Assembly: GCA_964547995.1 (NCBI GenBank)
Contig: CAZJRB010000070.1
Coordinates: 1 to 38,453 of the forward strand
Source of the DNA: CAZJRB01 sp964547995
Lineage (GTDB): Bacteria > Planctomycetota > Planctomycetia > Pirellulales > Thermoguttaceae
DNA: 38,453 nucleotides
Direction of reading: 5' to 3'
Position numbers and translations under genes: made by a program. Of this stretch, positions 16,901-23,713 are shown in pieces. The notes below the pieces were generated by a model that did no database searches, had not been told where the DNA came from, and was given only the letters and a program-made list of their open reading frames with translations. Numbering within the stretch: position 1 is the first letter of the stretch; each line of letters opens with the position of its first letter.

Positions 16901-19066
16901 GTTGTCCCCGCGGAATGTTGCGCAGGTAACGTCGGCCGGGAACCCCTTTAACGCGGCGGTCGGTTTTCCATCGGCAAGGCTCCAAAGGCGGGCATCGCTT
17001 CCGGCAGCGACCGTCAGTGCCTGCTTGCCGTCGGGGCTGACCGCCACGGCTTCGACCGGCGATTTATGGCCCGAAAGTGCCGACGGCGGTTGCGGCATCC
17101 GCCAGAGCCGGACGGTGGCGTCAGCCCCTGCCGAGGCGAGTTCGTTCTTCTTCGGATGGAAGGCGATTGCCCGGACTTCGCCGTCGTGGCCGAGCAGGGA
17201 GAGCTTGTCGGCCCCGTCCGATTTGGCCCAGAGCTTGATCGTTCCCCCGGTGCTGCCGGATGCCAGGAGTTGACCGTCGGAACTGATCGCAACGGATGCG
17301 ACCGGTCCCGGCTGACCGTCGTATGCGAAGATTTCTTTTCCGGTGACGGCATCCAACGACCGGACGGTTCCCTTGGTTGCCCCGGCGGCTCCGCCAAGGA
17401 CAACCTGCTTGCCGTCGCCGGCAATCGCCACGGCCCGGATCGTTCCGGTGTTCTTCGGTGCGGCCGCTTTTCCGGAAAGCTCGACCGGCGGCGGCGCAAC
17501 GGCGTCCCACAGCTTGACGGTCCCGTCGGCGCTGGCGGAGAGCAGGAGTTGGCTTTCCGGATGGTAATCGAGTGCCGTAATCGCGGCGTTGTGTGCGCCG
17601 ATTGCACCCTGGGGTTCCCCCTTCTTCTGATCGAACAGCCGCAACGTCCCGGCGGCATCGCCGGTGGCAAGTTGGCCGCCGTTTTTGCGCAGCGCGATGG
17701 CCGTGGCGGCTTCAGGCAAATCGATACCGAGAATCTCCCCGGCGGCGATACGTTTGCCGTTTGAGCCTTTTCGCTTGGGTTTGCCGTTGGTTTTTTTTCC
17801 ATCGCCGCTGGGCACCGCGGCGAGATCCCACAGCCGCACGGTCTTGTCGGCCGAGGCGGTGGCGGCGATCTTGCCGTCGGCGCCGATCGCCACGCACGAG
17901 ACGATTGCCGATTTGCTACCGCTTAATTGCCGCGGGGCGGCCGGCAAGTTCCAGATGCGGATCGCGCCGTCGGCACCGACGGAGAAGAGCTGCTTCCCTT
18001 CCGCGTCGAACTCGATATCGGGAATAGCGCCGCTGTGGCCGCTGAGCGTCCCTTTCTCGGCCCCGTCGGCCGTGTTCCAGAACTTGATGATGCCGGTCGA
18101 GCTTGCGGCGGCAACCAGTTTGCCGTCGGGGCTGAAGGCCACCGCGGCGACCGCGTCCGGCTGGTTGGCCAGCGAACGAAGGGCCGTGCCGTCGACCCCG
18201 AACAGACTGACCTTTTTGTCCGCGCTGCCGGTGACGATCATCTTGCCGTCGGGTGAGACGGCCACGGCGGTCACCTGGCCGTTGCCCTTTCCCAAGAGAA
18301 CCGGCGCGGCGGGCGGCCAGGCCATGATGCGGATCAGCCCGTCCTCACCGCCGGCGGCGACCTGATTACCCAGCGGATTGACCGCCAAGGCGTTGAGTTT
18401 CGGCGTCATCACGGTAGCGGCCGGCTTGGCAGTCGGCTTCGTGCCGTCGAAAGGCCAGCTCTGCAACGACCCGTCGGCGGCCGCCGCAAGGATATAGACG
18501 AGTTTCGGCCGGTCTTCAGTTTTCGGTTCGTTGCCGTTCGGCTGGATGGCAATCGCCACGGCGGTAATAACGCTGGTCGACCCGGCGCAAGCCCCTGCCG
18601 TCTTTCCGGTGGCGGTGTTCCACAACCGCACGTGTTGGGTGTCGTCGCCGGTAACCAGCAGCGTTCCGTCAGGCGAGACGGCGATGGCGGTGGGGGCGCC
18701 CGTGTTGAGCGGGGTCGTTGCCAGCGGGTGGAGACGCGGTACGTCGAAGACCTTTACCGTTCCGTCGATCCCGCCGCTTGCCGCTTGCAGGCCGTCGTGC
18801 GAGATGTCCAGCGAGAGGAGCGGCGTCTTGTGTTCGTCGATGGTCCGAATCACCTGCCCCGTCGTGCGGTCCCAAATCTTGACCGTTCCATCCTGGCCGG
18901 CGGTGGCGAGCGTCTTTCCGTCGGGCGAGTAAACCACTGCGCGGACCGGCCCGCGGTGTCCTTCGAGCAGTTCAATCTGCCGTGTCTTCTGCGCGGCGGC
19001 CGGCAAGGCCGACAGCACGGTCAACAGCCCCGAGATCAAACCCAAACGAACGAAGCGGCTAGACAT
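10937..19066 (-). CDS. Giant secreted WD40 beta-propeller protein, 63 blades
   Basis: A 2709-residue exported protein made almost entirely of WD40 repeats. A signal peptide (MSSRFVRLGLISGLLTVLSALPAAAQ) ends near residue 26. From residue 40 to the C-terminus I can cut the sequence into 63 consecutive blades of about 41 residues (typical core VxAVAxSPDGKxLxTGGADGxVRLWD). Residue counts add up exactly, so there is no gap or frameshift. Longer linkers occur in blades 4, 9 (Lys/Gly-rich) and 40. WD40 propellers are protein-interaction scaffolds; no catalytic or heme motif is present. ATG 19066 follows AGGAG with a six-base gap; the preceding in-frame TTG is not needed. The gene begins 9 bp after the stop of the PQQ-propeller gene, whose TAG overlaps the ribosome site, so the two are probably co-translated. 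Partner and function are unknown. Confidence 0.92.
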   Translation of the reverse strand: MSSRFVRLGLISGLLTVLSALPAAAQKTRQIELLEGHRGPVRAVVYSPDGKTLATAGQDGTVKIWDRTTGQVIRTIDEHKTPLLSLDISHDGLQAASGGIDGTVKVFDVPRLHPLATTPLNTGAPTAIAVSPDGTLLVTGDDTQHVRLWNTATGKTAGACAGSTSVITAVAIAIQPNGNEPKTEDRPKLVYILAAAADGSLQSWPFDGTKPTAKPAATVMTPKLNALAVNPLGNQVAAGGEDGLIRIMAWPPAAPVLLGKGNGQVTAVAVSPDGKMIVTGSADKKVSLFGVDGTALRSLANQPDAVAAVAFSPDGKLVAAASSTGIIKFWNTADGAEKGTLSGHSGAIPDIEFDAEGKQLFSVGADGAIRIWNLPAAPRQLSGSKSAIVSCVAIGADGKIAATASADKTVRLWDLAAVPSGDGKKTNGKPKRKGSNGKRIAAGEILGIDLPEAATAIALRKNGGQLATGDAAGTLRLFDQKKGEPQGAIGAHNAAITALDYHPESQLLLSASADGTVKLWDAVAPPPVELSGKAAAPKNTGTIRAVAIAGDGKQVVLGGAAGATKGTVRSLDAVTGKEIFAYDGQPGPVASVAISSDGQLLASGSTGGTIKLWAKSDGADKLSLLGHDGEVRAIAFHPKKNELASAGADATVRLWRMPQPPSALSGHKSPVEAVAVSPDGKQALTVAAGSDARLWSLADGKPTAALKGFPADVTCATFRGDNKQIAAGDAKGSLHLCNPDGTGQVAVGAHDGPVTAVSYHPGNKQLATSGADGAVRLWQLPVPPDQDPLAAEPGGVVGIALSGDGKFLVSGGADGKVQLLDPSTGKPIRELKGKPVPTASVAISPDSTLVAAGTNTGSVRLWKTADGAEQLPVLGHTGAVRGLAFHPDSRQIASAGDDGAIRLWQLPKPLQPLAPASKPVRCVAISPDGKLAVTAGDDNTLWLWDFANRTSVRTLSGHKSSVRNVAVSRDNQQIAGGDEQGTIHLWNAANGASLGRIGGHDGEITSLSFNPQNNLLLSTGADGAAKLWRLPLAPSKTLTGHSAAIAAVAVTSDGSKIITGGADATVRIFDAASGKQTAALAGQPGPVTALALSADNNTVATGSQTGVVKVWNMADGAEKVQFKAHDQAVTDLAFHPQGRQIASAGADGGIRIWEPFTATDDKKKLTPVRTIAASKGPVSGLAYAAAGSQLLAGQADKLVRLWNADDGKVVRSFGGNTAAVADVAVSPDGKLAASAGADKSVRVWWLADGSNRATFTLPASVRSVRFSPNSTKLVAAADDKIVRVWDMPTGKLLQRFEGHSQPVHDAAFGAGSTVVSAGADKSATIWTPAASKILVPHEGRVNDGAFASTTESFVTAGADKLVKLWDTSGNLTRKFEGAEAETLSVAIRADGAQVAAGSADKHLYLWNLSDGKVTAKTATPVAIRALAYAGDNKRVAAAGAEAQLRIYDTADGRLLEELTSPAAVADVAFAPDGKTLLFAAGNQAFVHEMSLRRLIAGHEGAVNSVVFSHDGAQILSGGADKTVRAWNTADGAAVRTFAGHTDAVTSIAVTQDGQKIIAGSADKTVRVWKISDAAALATLTHPAAVRGISTSRDGTKLATAADDNLVRVWDLATGRTLQRFAGHTKPVQGVAIAADGKTITSGGADGAVRRWTLSANRVIVADAARVNDVAFSADGSQLVTGGDDKSVKIFKQDGMPVRQFAGSEAAITAVDFRTQDTPVAAGTADGKVLLWNPADGVLKHTIEITTPVKNPAKRKPKTPLPGIDVAYSRDGKRLAVAGADKSLRIFHPQSGLLMEDVPLAATGNAVAFSPEGMSVLIGATDKQAYVCHLSVLQMMLGHTGAATGAAFTPDGNRLLSGGVDKKVQLWKTDDGSPVRSFEGVTGEVTGVATSGDGTRAVAASSDNKVYVYKLSDGKLETTLAHPASVRGVAAGRDADRLVTCADDKVVRVWDLTTGREMERFADAVIGVAIADDGRTIAAARPGRTAQVWTVSAKRVFVADAVKVNDMALLADGKHFVTAGDDKKVKLWDLDGKLVREFEDSTNTTAIKCVAVRDDGKQVAAGGDPSNQGKTVYVWNPADGVLQHKIETPAAVTGLAFTADHQYLAVGGSDGRLRIYATADGAMLEDFATPAAVADVASVPGGKTLLAGSGNSGLLFRCSLAEIIPGPGAITVARFAPGGKQLLYAGADKKVRLWDASTSKAIRTYTGNSADVTGLAISRDGKRAAAGVDKIALVWDLATANAAEIPPLAMFDHPAAVQAAAFSLDAAQIATGSDGGLVRLWDIASGKELERFAGHSGAVRALAIGPGAGAIVSGGDDKTARRWTRSVRQVVEAGQGPVRDVAFSSDGTQLFSAGNDGTVEQWTVEPLKLIRKHKGATAPLRAVAVSADGKIVAAAGDDKYVRLWDTSDGKLVAALETPSAITSVVMSDHGRKIVVAGADKIIRNYALTAAGGKQQLTLTNEAHGHTDAVTGLALAGDGRTLYSIGPDKTLNRWLAASAPAKLSLTAHRGPVYAARFNHDGTRLATAGSDGSVRLWDTADGKPLGVLDGHHGQVLDLAYRHDGTQLAACGLDGSIRVFDAEGKLIKTFSEGIESGPYSITFSPDGNYLVTAGLSKKWQMWTASQNKPSRTVRGHNATIHCAAYNPAGSHIATIDYSGNLFLWKIDGTPVYHEQLPVTAAYTLAWSPDGKQLAVGTRNRGLMLITLSSSLLK
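11543..15538 (-). repeat. Four tandem 8-blade super-repeats in the giant WD40 gene
   Basis: Residues 1177-2508 consist of four consecutive units of eight blades: 14567-15538, 13547-14566, 12566-13546 and 11543-12565 (324-341 residues each). Equivalent blades share signatures at the same register: blade 3 has VRVWDLxTGRxxxRF, blade 5 starts RVND or KVND, blade 6 in units 2 and 3 has WNPADGVL, and blade 8 in units 1-3 ends in a Ser-Leu segment (HEMSL, CHLSV, FRCSL). The fourth unit is the most diverged. Confidence 0.75.
15539..18694 (-). repeat. Alternating 3-blade modules (6-blade period) in the giant WD40 gene
   Basis: Residues 125-1176 hold blades 3-26. Every third blade (5, 8, 11, 14, 17, 20, 23, 26) ends in a proline-rich W-x-LP-x-PP-like strand. 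ADGA-containing blades recur at 7, 13, 19 and 25, and GAH(D/N) or GGHDG ends recur at 10, 16 and 22. The period is therefore six blades, made of two alternating triplets. Confidence 0.7.
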
Positions 19067-19075
19067 CAAACGCTC

Positions 19076-22000
19076 CTATCGTATGACTTTCAGGTGTTTC
19101 CAGTACATGTGTGCCGGAGCACTTCCGGCCTGCTCCTGGATAATCGTGATCCACACCTCGCGGCCGGCATAGGCGGACAGATCGATTGCGCATGGCTGCC
19201 ACTGCTCCGCGGTCTGCGTCGGCTCGGGCGTCAACTGGCGCAGCGGCATCCCCCCGGCGCGGATTTCCAGCTTCGATTGCGTTCCCGGCTCGTGTCCGAT
19301 CTCCAGCAACAACCGGGGATCGCCTCCGGGCGGGACTTTCACCAGGGTCGCCAGACGGGTCGGCGTCGTGTCGGCTTTTGTGACCAGCACGTCTTCTCTG
19401 CCCGCCAGTTGAGGTTGGAGACCCGTCTTCTCGTCGTGGGAGCCCGAGAGGATCATCCATCCGGGCAGGACTCTTGTAGCGGCGGAAACCAGCGACGCGT
19501 CGACGGCCGGCGACCACGGATCCAAGGCAATCGAATCGTCCGAAGCGGCCGGCCCTCGGGCGACGAACTCCATGATGTCCCTTTCCGCCCGGAGTTTGCC
19601 CTGCTTGTCGGCGATGCCCGCAAAGCACCACAGCCGGCCGTTGTGGGCGACCATGGGACCGAGCCTCGGCTGCTTGCCCTGCAACTGCCGCAACGGCGTC
19701 TGCCGGATCGTCCGCCCCGTCTTCAGATCGAGCCAGACGAGCACGGGATACCGCTGGTCGCCTCCGGCCGTTCTGCACCGGATATACAGCAGGTCTCCCG
19801 GACCGCTTCGCAGGAACCCGCCGAGCAAATGCGCAGCGTCATGATGCCAAAGGATACGTCCGTCGTGGGCGGATACGGCGTCGATTCCGTAATCAGTTTC
19901 GATCAACAGCCTGTCGTCGACCAGTTTCAACAGCCCGCGAAGGCCCGGCAATACCTGTTCCCAGTGCAGGCGGCCGGTTTCCAGGTCGAGGCACTCGACG
20001 GTCGGCACACCCGGCTGTGTCGCGTAAACACGACCGCCGACGATCAACGGCAGCGGCTGAAGCTGTCGGCCCCAATGCGGGTCGAGCGACGGCGGAACCC
20101 AAGGGTCTTTCCGCACCCAATGGACCCGGCCCAGCATGTCGCAACACAACAACCCGCCTGCAACCGCCGCCACGATCCTGTCTCCCACCATCGCTGCCTG
20201 GCAGACGTGTTGCATACTCCATTCGTTTTGCAACGCCACCAGCGGTTTGTCGCTAAGGGCCGTCCCCGACTCGGGATCAAACGCCGTGAGCATTAACTGC
20301 TGGACGAGTTCCCGGTGGCGAGCAACCGTCAGGGCAAACAGGCTGCCGTCAACAAAGAGCGGATTGGAAACAACGCTCCCGGCCTGGCGGCTTTGCCAGA
20401 GGTGCTTCCCCGTGGCAAGATCGAGGGACACGATAACGGGCCGGGTGTCCTTGGGCACCATCCGCGCATAGATCCGCCCGTCGTGTACGTTCAACCGCAC
20501 GGGCACCAGCGGCCAGGCATGGGTGGGGCCCTGCTGATCGCCCAGGCCGTACCGCCACTTGAGCTTACCGGTCGCCAACTCGTAAGCAACAACCTGAAAC
20601 CGATTGGCGACAATCATCATATCAGACTCGATGACGGCCGACATCTGCCTTGCCGGCCAATCGAGCGGGAGAGAAAAAGCGGGGACTGCCTCCGGTCTGC
20701 TTCCCATGTCGCCGTCGAATTTCACCCAGGGATGCGGCTCGAAACTCGCCGGCGCCGGGGCGAAATCCAAATCACCGGCGGCCTCGACCGATTTGGACGA
20801 AGCATCGTCGCCGTATCTCGCAAGCATGTCGGTTACCAGGAGTTCGAACTCTTCGGGCGGAAACTCGCTGTTGCCGAGGCGGACCGGCCCGGTTACCGGC
20901 TCTCCCACTCGGCGGCCCATCATTGCGCCGGCCAATCGCACCCGCGCGGCCAAGTGTCGCCGCTCACCCGGCGGCGCCGCGCGCAACGCCTGACGGTAGC
21001 GGTCGATCGCCAGCGCGAAGTGCCCGTCCGACAGGAAACGATCGCCCAACCAGCGATGCGCCTCGGCCGCGGCAGGGGTGCCGGCGTACTTCACCGCCGC
21101 ACCCTGGATCGCGGCAGCGTCGTTCCGGGCAATCGCTTGCTGCACCCGCAGGTTGTCGATGTCGCCGAACTCGTTCCGCATCATCCGCCGCAATGGGGGA
21201 TGCTCGCGCATCGCTAGGGTGATCGCGGCCGGCAGGGACTCGAAAAGCCGGCCGTCTTTCACGTCCGCCACCAAGCCCCAGTCTTGCAGGACGGTGGGCG
21301 AGGTGAGGACTTCGCACGCGTCCCGGTACGATTTCTCGCGCAGGGCGCCCTGCAATTCGAGCTGCATGTTGTACGCCTCTTTGCTCGGGTGGACGACCAG
21401 CGGATGGCGCCACGCCGTTTGTCGCAGTGCGGCCGTGTGGCCCGGCCGCTTCGGGAGATGCCGCAGCGCGCGTATGTCCGCCCAACCGACCAGATTCATG
21501 AGTCGCGCCCGGCCGGTCGTCTTCGGCGGCGAGAGGTCCGGCCGCCGGCACAGGAATCGCAGCTTCCGGCACAAATCGCTAACGGATTTCCACTTCGCCT
21601 CGGACACTCGCGAGAACAGCGCGAAACGGGCAAGCTCCGTGTCCACCGCGTCGAGCGGGTGCGGCGTCCAGAGCGGGACGGTCATGAGTTCCCGCCGGAC
21701 GATGTCGAAACCCCGAACTTCGCCCTTGCGCAGCATGGTCTCGCCCAGCCGACGGTAATGCGCCGCGAACGCCGCCGAATCCGGGGCTTCCCGGGCGTCG
21801 TACATCAAGGCCGCGTCGCGCAACAACCGCAACCGGGCCTCAACCGGTTCCAGTTCCGAGAGGCGTTCCTGCACCAGCCCTTCGAGCAGTGCGTTACCCA
21901 GCAGGGGTTTGGGGCCACTCGTCAGCGTGACCAGGGCGGCCGCCCGGCGCCACTCGACCGGGTCGGCCCCCGGCGGCTGGTTTTCCCAAATGTATGCCTG

Positions 22001-23422
22001 CCACGCCCCCGGGTCGGTGCAGTGCCGAAGCGCGTCGACCGGCATTCGTCTCGCCGCTTCCTCTTGGAGTTCGATGGGGGCCGCCGACGTGAGGGCGTCG
22101 AGTTGGCGAACCTGCAAGAGGCGAAGCTTGATTTTGCGGGTTTGCTCGCCCGGCCGACTATAAAGACCGATATGCGACCATTGCCCCGGCATCGGCATCG
22201 GCGGGAAAGCCTGGCCCCAATGAACGCCGTCGCTGCTCGTCCAGACCTTGAGTGTTCCACAGGCCGGCGACAGCCGCAACCACTGCCGGCGTCCAACGTA
22301 CAGTACGGGGGCCGTTTCGGGATCTACGGGAGGCACGGTTGCCGCAGCCATCGAAGGGTCAAGCTGATCGCAACCCAGAACGGACAAGCCGGTACGCCCG
22401 TCGCGGGAGCATCCGATCGCTTGCAGGGGGCGCCCCTGGTCGTCGCTGAGGTAGACACCGGTGCCCGGCGAGGGTTCTTCCAGTTGGAGAATGATCTCAT
22501 AAAGCCCCGGACGAATCGGCGCCACGGATGCGAAGGCGGTCGCGGTTGTATTCTTGGTTGCCAGTTCGACCCGGCCGTCGGCCAGCCGCTTCAACACGGC
22601 GCCTGGAGGACAGTCCTCCTTCCACGGCAGCGATGCGGGCCTCCGACCGCGTATCACGATTCTCCGTTCCCGCTGCGGTTCCTCGGGAGCGGGTCCGCCC
22701 CGAAACATGGCAATGTCGCGCAGCAGCAAGGAGTCCGCCTCGATGTGTACCTGGGTCGGCTGCCCGGCAAGCGGGGCGGTCAACATGCGAACGTCGCCCT
22801 TGGTCATCACCAGCGACCGGTCCTGGTAACGGAATTCGTAGGTTCCGCCGGGCGTTCGGCAACTCCGTTGATCGTCGGTGGTCAACATGGCCATCCCCGA
22901 ATCGGCGACGATGTGGGCTTGGTCACCGATCAGCAATTTTCCGCCCGGCGGTCGCGTCGTGCGATATGCCACCCACAGTTGTCCGTTTTCGTTGTTGTAG
23001 CAGTACAAGTTGACACCTTGTTCCTTACCCCAGAAACGGAGTTTGAACGAAGTGGTGCTGTGGAGCGACAACCGCAAGACGGCATCACTTTCCCAAGGCG
23101 CTCGAAGCCCGGCCAAGCCTTTGAACTTGACCGCACAGCCGTACTGGTTGCTCGTGTCGGCCAACTCCAGTGGATGGCCTTCAACGGGTTCCAGCCATTG
23201 CTCGGCACCCTGCTTGGCCAATCCGCGCGAGCCGGATCGAAAACCCTCGAAACAGGTCTCTTCGAAGGGACGCGGCGGATCGGACAGGTCCCACGGAACG
23301 GCGGCTTCTTCCTCCGCCAGCTCTTTCTCCGGCGCCGGTTCGGCCGCTGACAACGCGGACAGCAACCCGACGAACCCGACCGCCGACAAAAGCAACATCG
23401 TCAATAGCCGTCGCTTGCTCAC
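19076..23422 (-). CDS. Large secreted TPR and PQQ-like beta-propeller protein
   Basis: A 1448-residue exported protein with a signal peptide (MSKRRLLTMLLLSAVGFVGLLSALSAAEP, cut near residue 27). Residues 45-450 are beta-rich with planctomycete-type sequence, possibly a DUF1583-like region. The middle (about 450-900) is helical and includes a TPR-like stretch near 777-830 (AEAHRWLGDRF, ALAIDRYRQAL). Residues about 925-1280 form a PQQ-like propeller with typical strands (VVAYELATGKLKWRYG, VVSLDLATGKHLWQS, VECLDLETGRLHWEQ). The last 130 residues resemble a beta-sandwich. No quinoprotein catalytic residues can be assigned, so an enzymatic role is not claimed. The GTG start at 23422 is supported by the signal peptide; AAGGG lies about 12 bases upstream. 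The giant WD40 gene follows after 9 bp, suggesting an operon. Confidence 0.82.
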   Translation of the reverse strand: MSKRRLLTMLLLSAVGFVGLLSALSAAEPAPEKELAEEEAAVPWDLSDPPRPFEETCFEGFRSGSRGLAKQGAEQWLEPVEGHPLELADTSNQYGCAVKFKGLAGLRAPWESDAVLRLSLHSTTSFKLRFWGKEQGVNLYCYNNENGQLWVAYRTTRPPGGKLLIGDQAHIVADSGMAMLTTDDQRSCRTPGGTYEFRYQDRSLVMTKGDVRMLTAPLAGQPTQVHIEADSLLLRDIAMFRGGPAPEEPQRERRIVIRGRRPASLPWKEDCPPGAVLKRLADGRVELATKNTTATAFASVAPIRPGLYEIILQLEEPSPGTGVYLSDDQGRPLQAIGCSRDGRTGLSVLGCDQLDPSMAAATVPPVDPETAPVLYVGRRQWLRLSPACGTLKVWTSSDGVHWGQAFPPMPMPGQWSHIGLYSRPGEQTRKIKLRLLQVRQLDALTSAAPIELQEEAARRMPVDALRHCTDPGAWQAYIWENQPPGADPVEWRRAAALVTLTSGPKPLLGNALLEGLVQERLSELEPVEARLRLLRDAALMYDAREAPDSAAFAAHYRRLGETMLRKGEVRGFDIVRRELMTVPLWTPHPLDAVDTELARFALFSRVSEAKWKSVSDLCRKLRFLCRRPDLSPPKTTGRARLMNLVGWADIRALRHLPKRPGHTAALRQTAWRHPLVVHPSKEAYNMQLELQGALREKSYRDACEVLTSPTVLQDWGLVADVKDGRLFESLPAAITLAMREHPPLRRMMRNEFGDIDNLRVQQAIARNDAAAIQGAAVKYAGTPAAAEAHRWLGDRFLSDGHFALAIDRYRQALRAAPPGERRHLAARVRLAGAMMGRRVGEPVTGPVRLGNSEFPPEEFELLVTDMLARYGDDASSKSVEAAGDLDFAPAPASFEPHPWVKFDGDMGSRPEAVPAFSLPLDWPARQMSAVIESDMMIVANRFQVVAYELATGKLKWRYGLGDQQGPTHAWPLVPVRLNVHDGRIYARMVPKDTRPVIVSLDLATGKHLWQSRQAGSVVSNPLFVDGSLFALTVARHRELVQQLMLTAFDPESGTALSDKPLVALQNEWSMQHVCQAAMVGDRIVAAVAGGLLCCDMLGRVHWVRKDPWVPPSLDPHWGRQLQPLPLIVGGRVYATQPGVPTVECLDLETGRLHWEQVLPGLRGLLKLVDDRLLIETDYGIDAVSAHDGRILWHHDAAHLLGGFLRSGPGDLLYIRCRTAGGDQRYPVLVWLDLKTGRTIRQTPLRQLQGKQPRLGPMVAHNGRLWCFAGIADKQGKLRAERDIMEFVARGPAASDDSIALDPWSPAVDASLVSAATRVLPGWMILSGSHDEKTGLQPQLAGREDVLVTKADTTPTRLATLVKVPPGGDPRLLLEIGHEPGTQSKLEIRAGGMPLRQLTPEPTQTAEQWQPCAIDLSAYAGREVWITIIQEQAGSAPAHMYWKHLKVIR

Positions 23423-23644
23423 AATGGTTGTTACCCTTGCTCAAAAGGGCGAAATTCCGTCGAGATTTCCTTGCGGTACCGCCTTGACGTGCCGTATTTG
23501 CGTGAGAAGGCGTCGTCGGTAGGGTTCTCGGCCTTATCCCAGGCATATTGCTCCCAATGGTATTATGGTAACAAGGGCCTTCGCGGGATGCAAATTCCGG
23601 AACTGCCCCGGGACGACATGATAAAGAACGAGGTTGCCGGGGAT

Positions 23645-23673
23645 TTGTGGTCGCGCCGAGTCGGTGTTAGAAT
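23645..23673 (+). promoter_or_regulatory. Possible promoter of the HEAT/discoidin gene
   Basis: TTGTGG (23645-23650) and TAGAAT (23668-23673) are separated by 17 bp. If used, transcription starts near 23680. That would exclude the in-frame ATG at 23672 and leave GTG 23702 or ATG 23714 as start. Confidence 0.35.
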
Positions 23674-23713
23674 GGTGGGTGGCGAAACGCGATTGCCCGC
23701 AGTGAGCTTACGT

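Noticed and set aside
11543..18694. CRISPR-like or minisatellite DNA array
   Set aside because: The periodicity is at protein level (WD40 blades of about 123 bp with diverged sequence) in one continuous reading frame, with no identical direct repeats and spacers.
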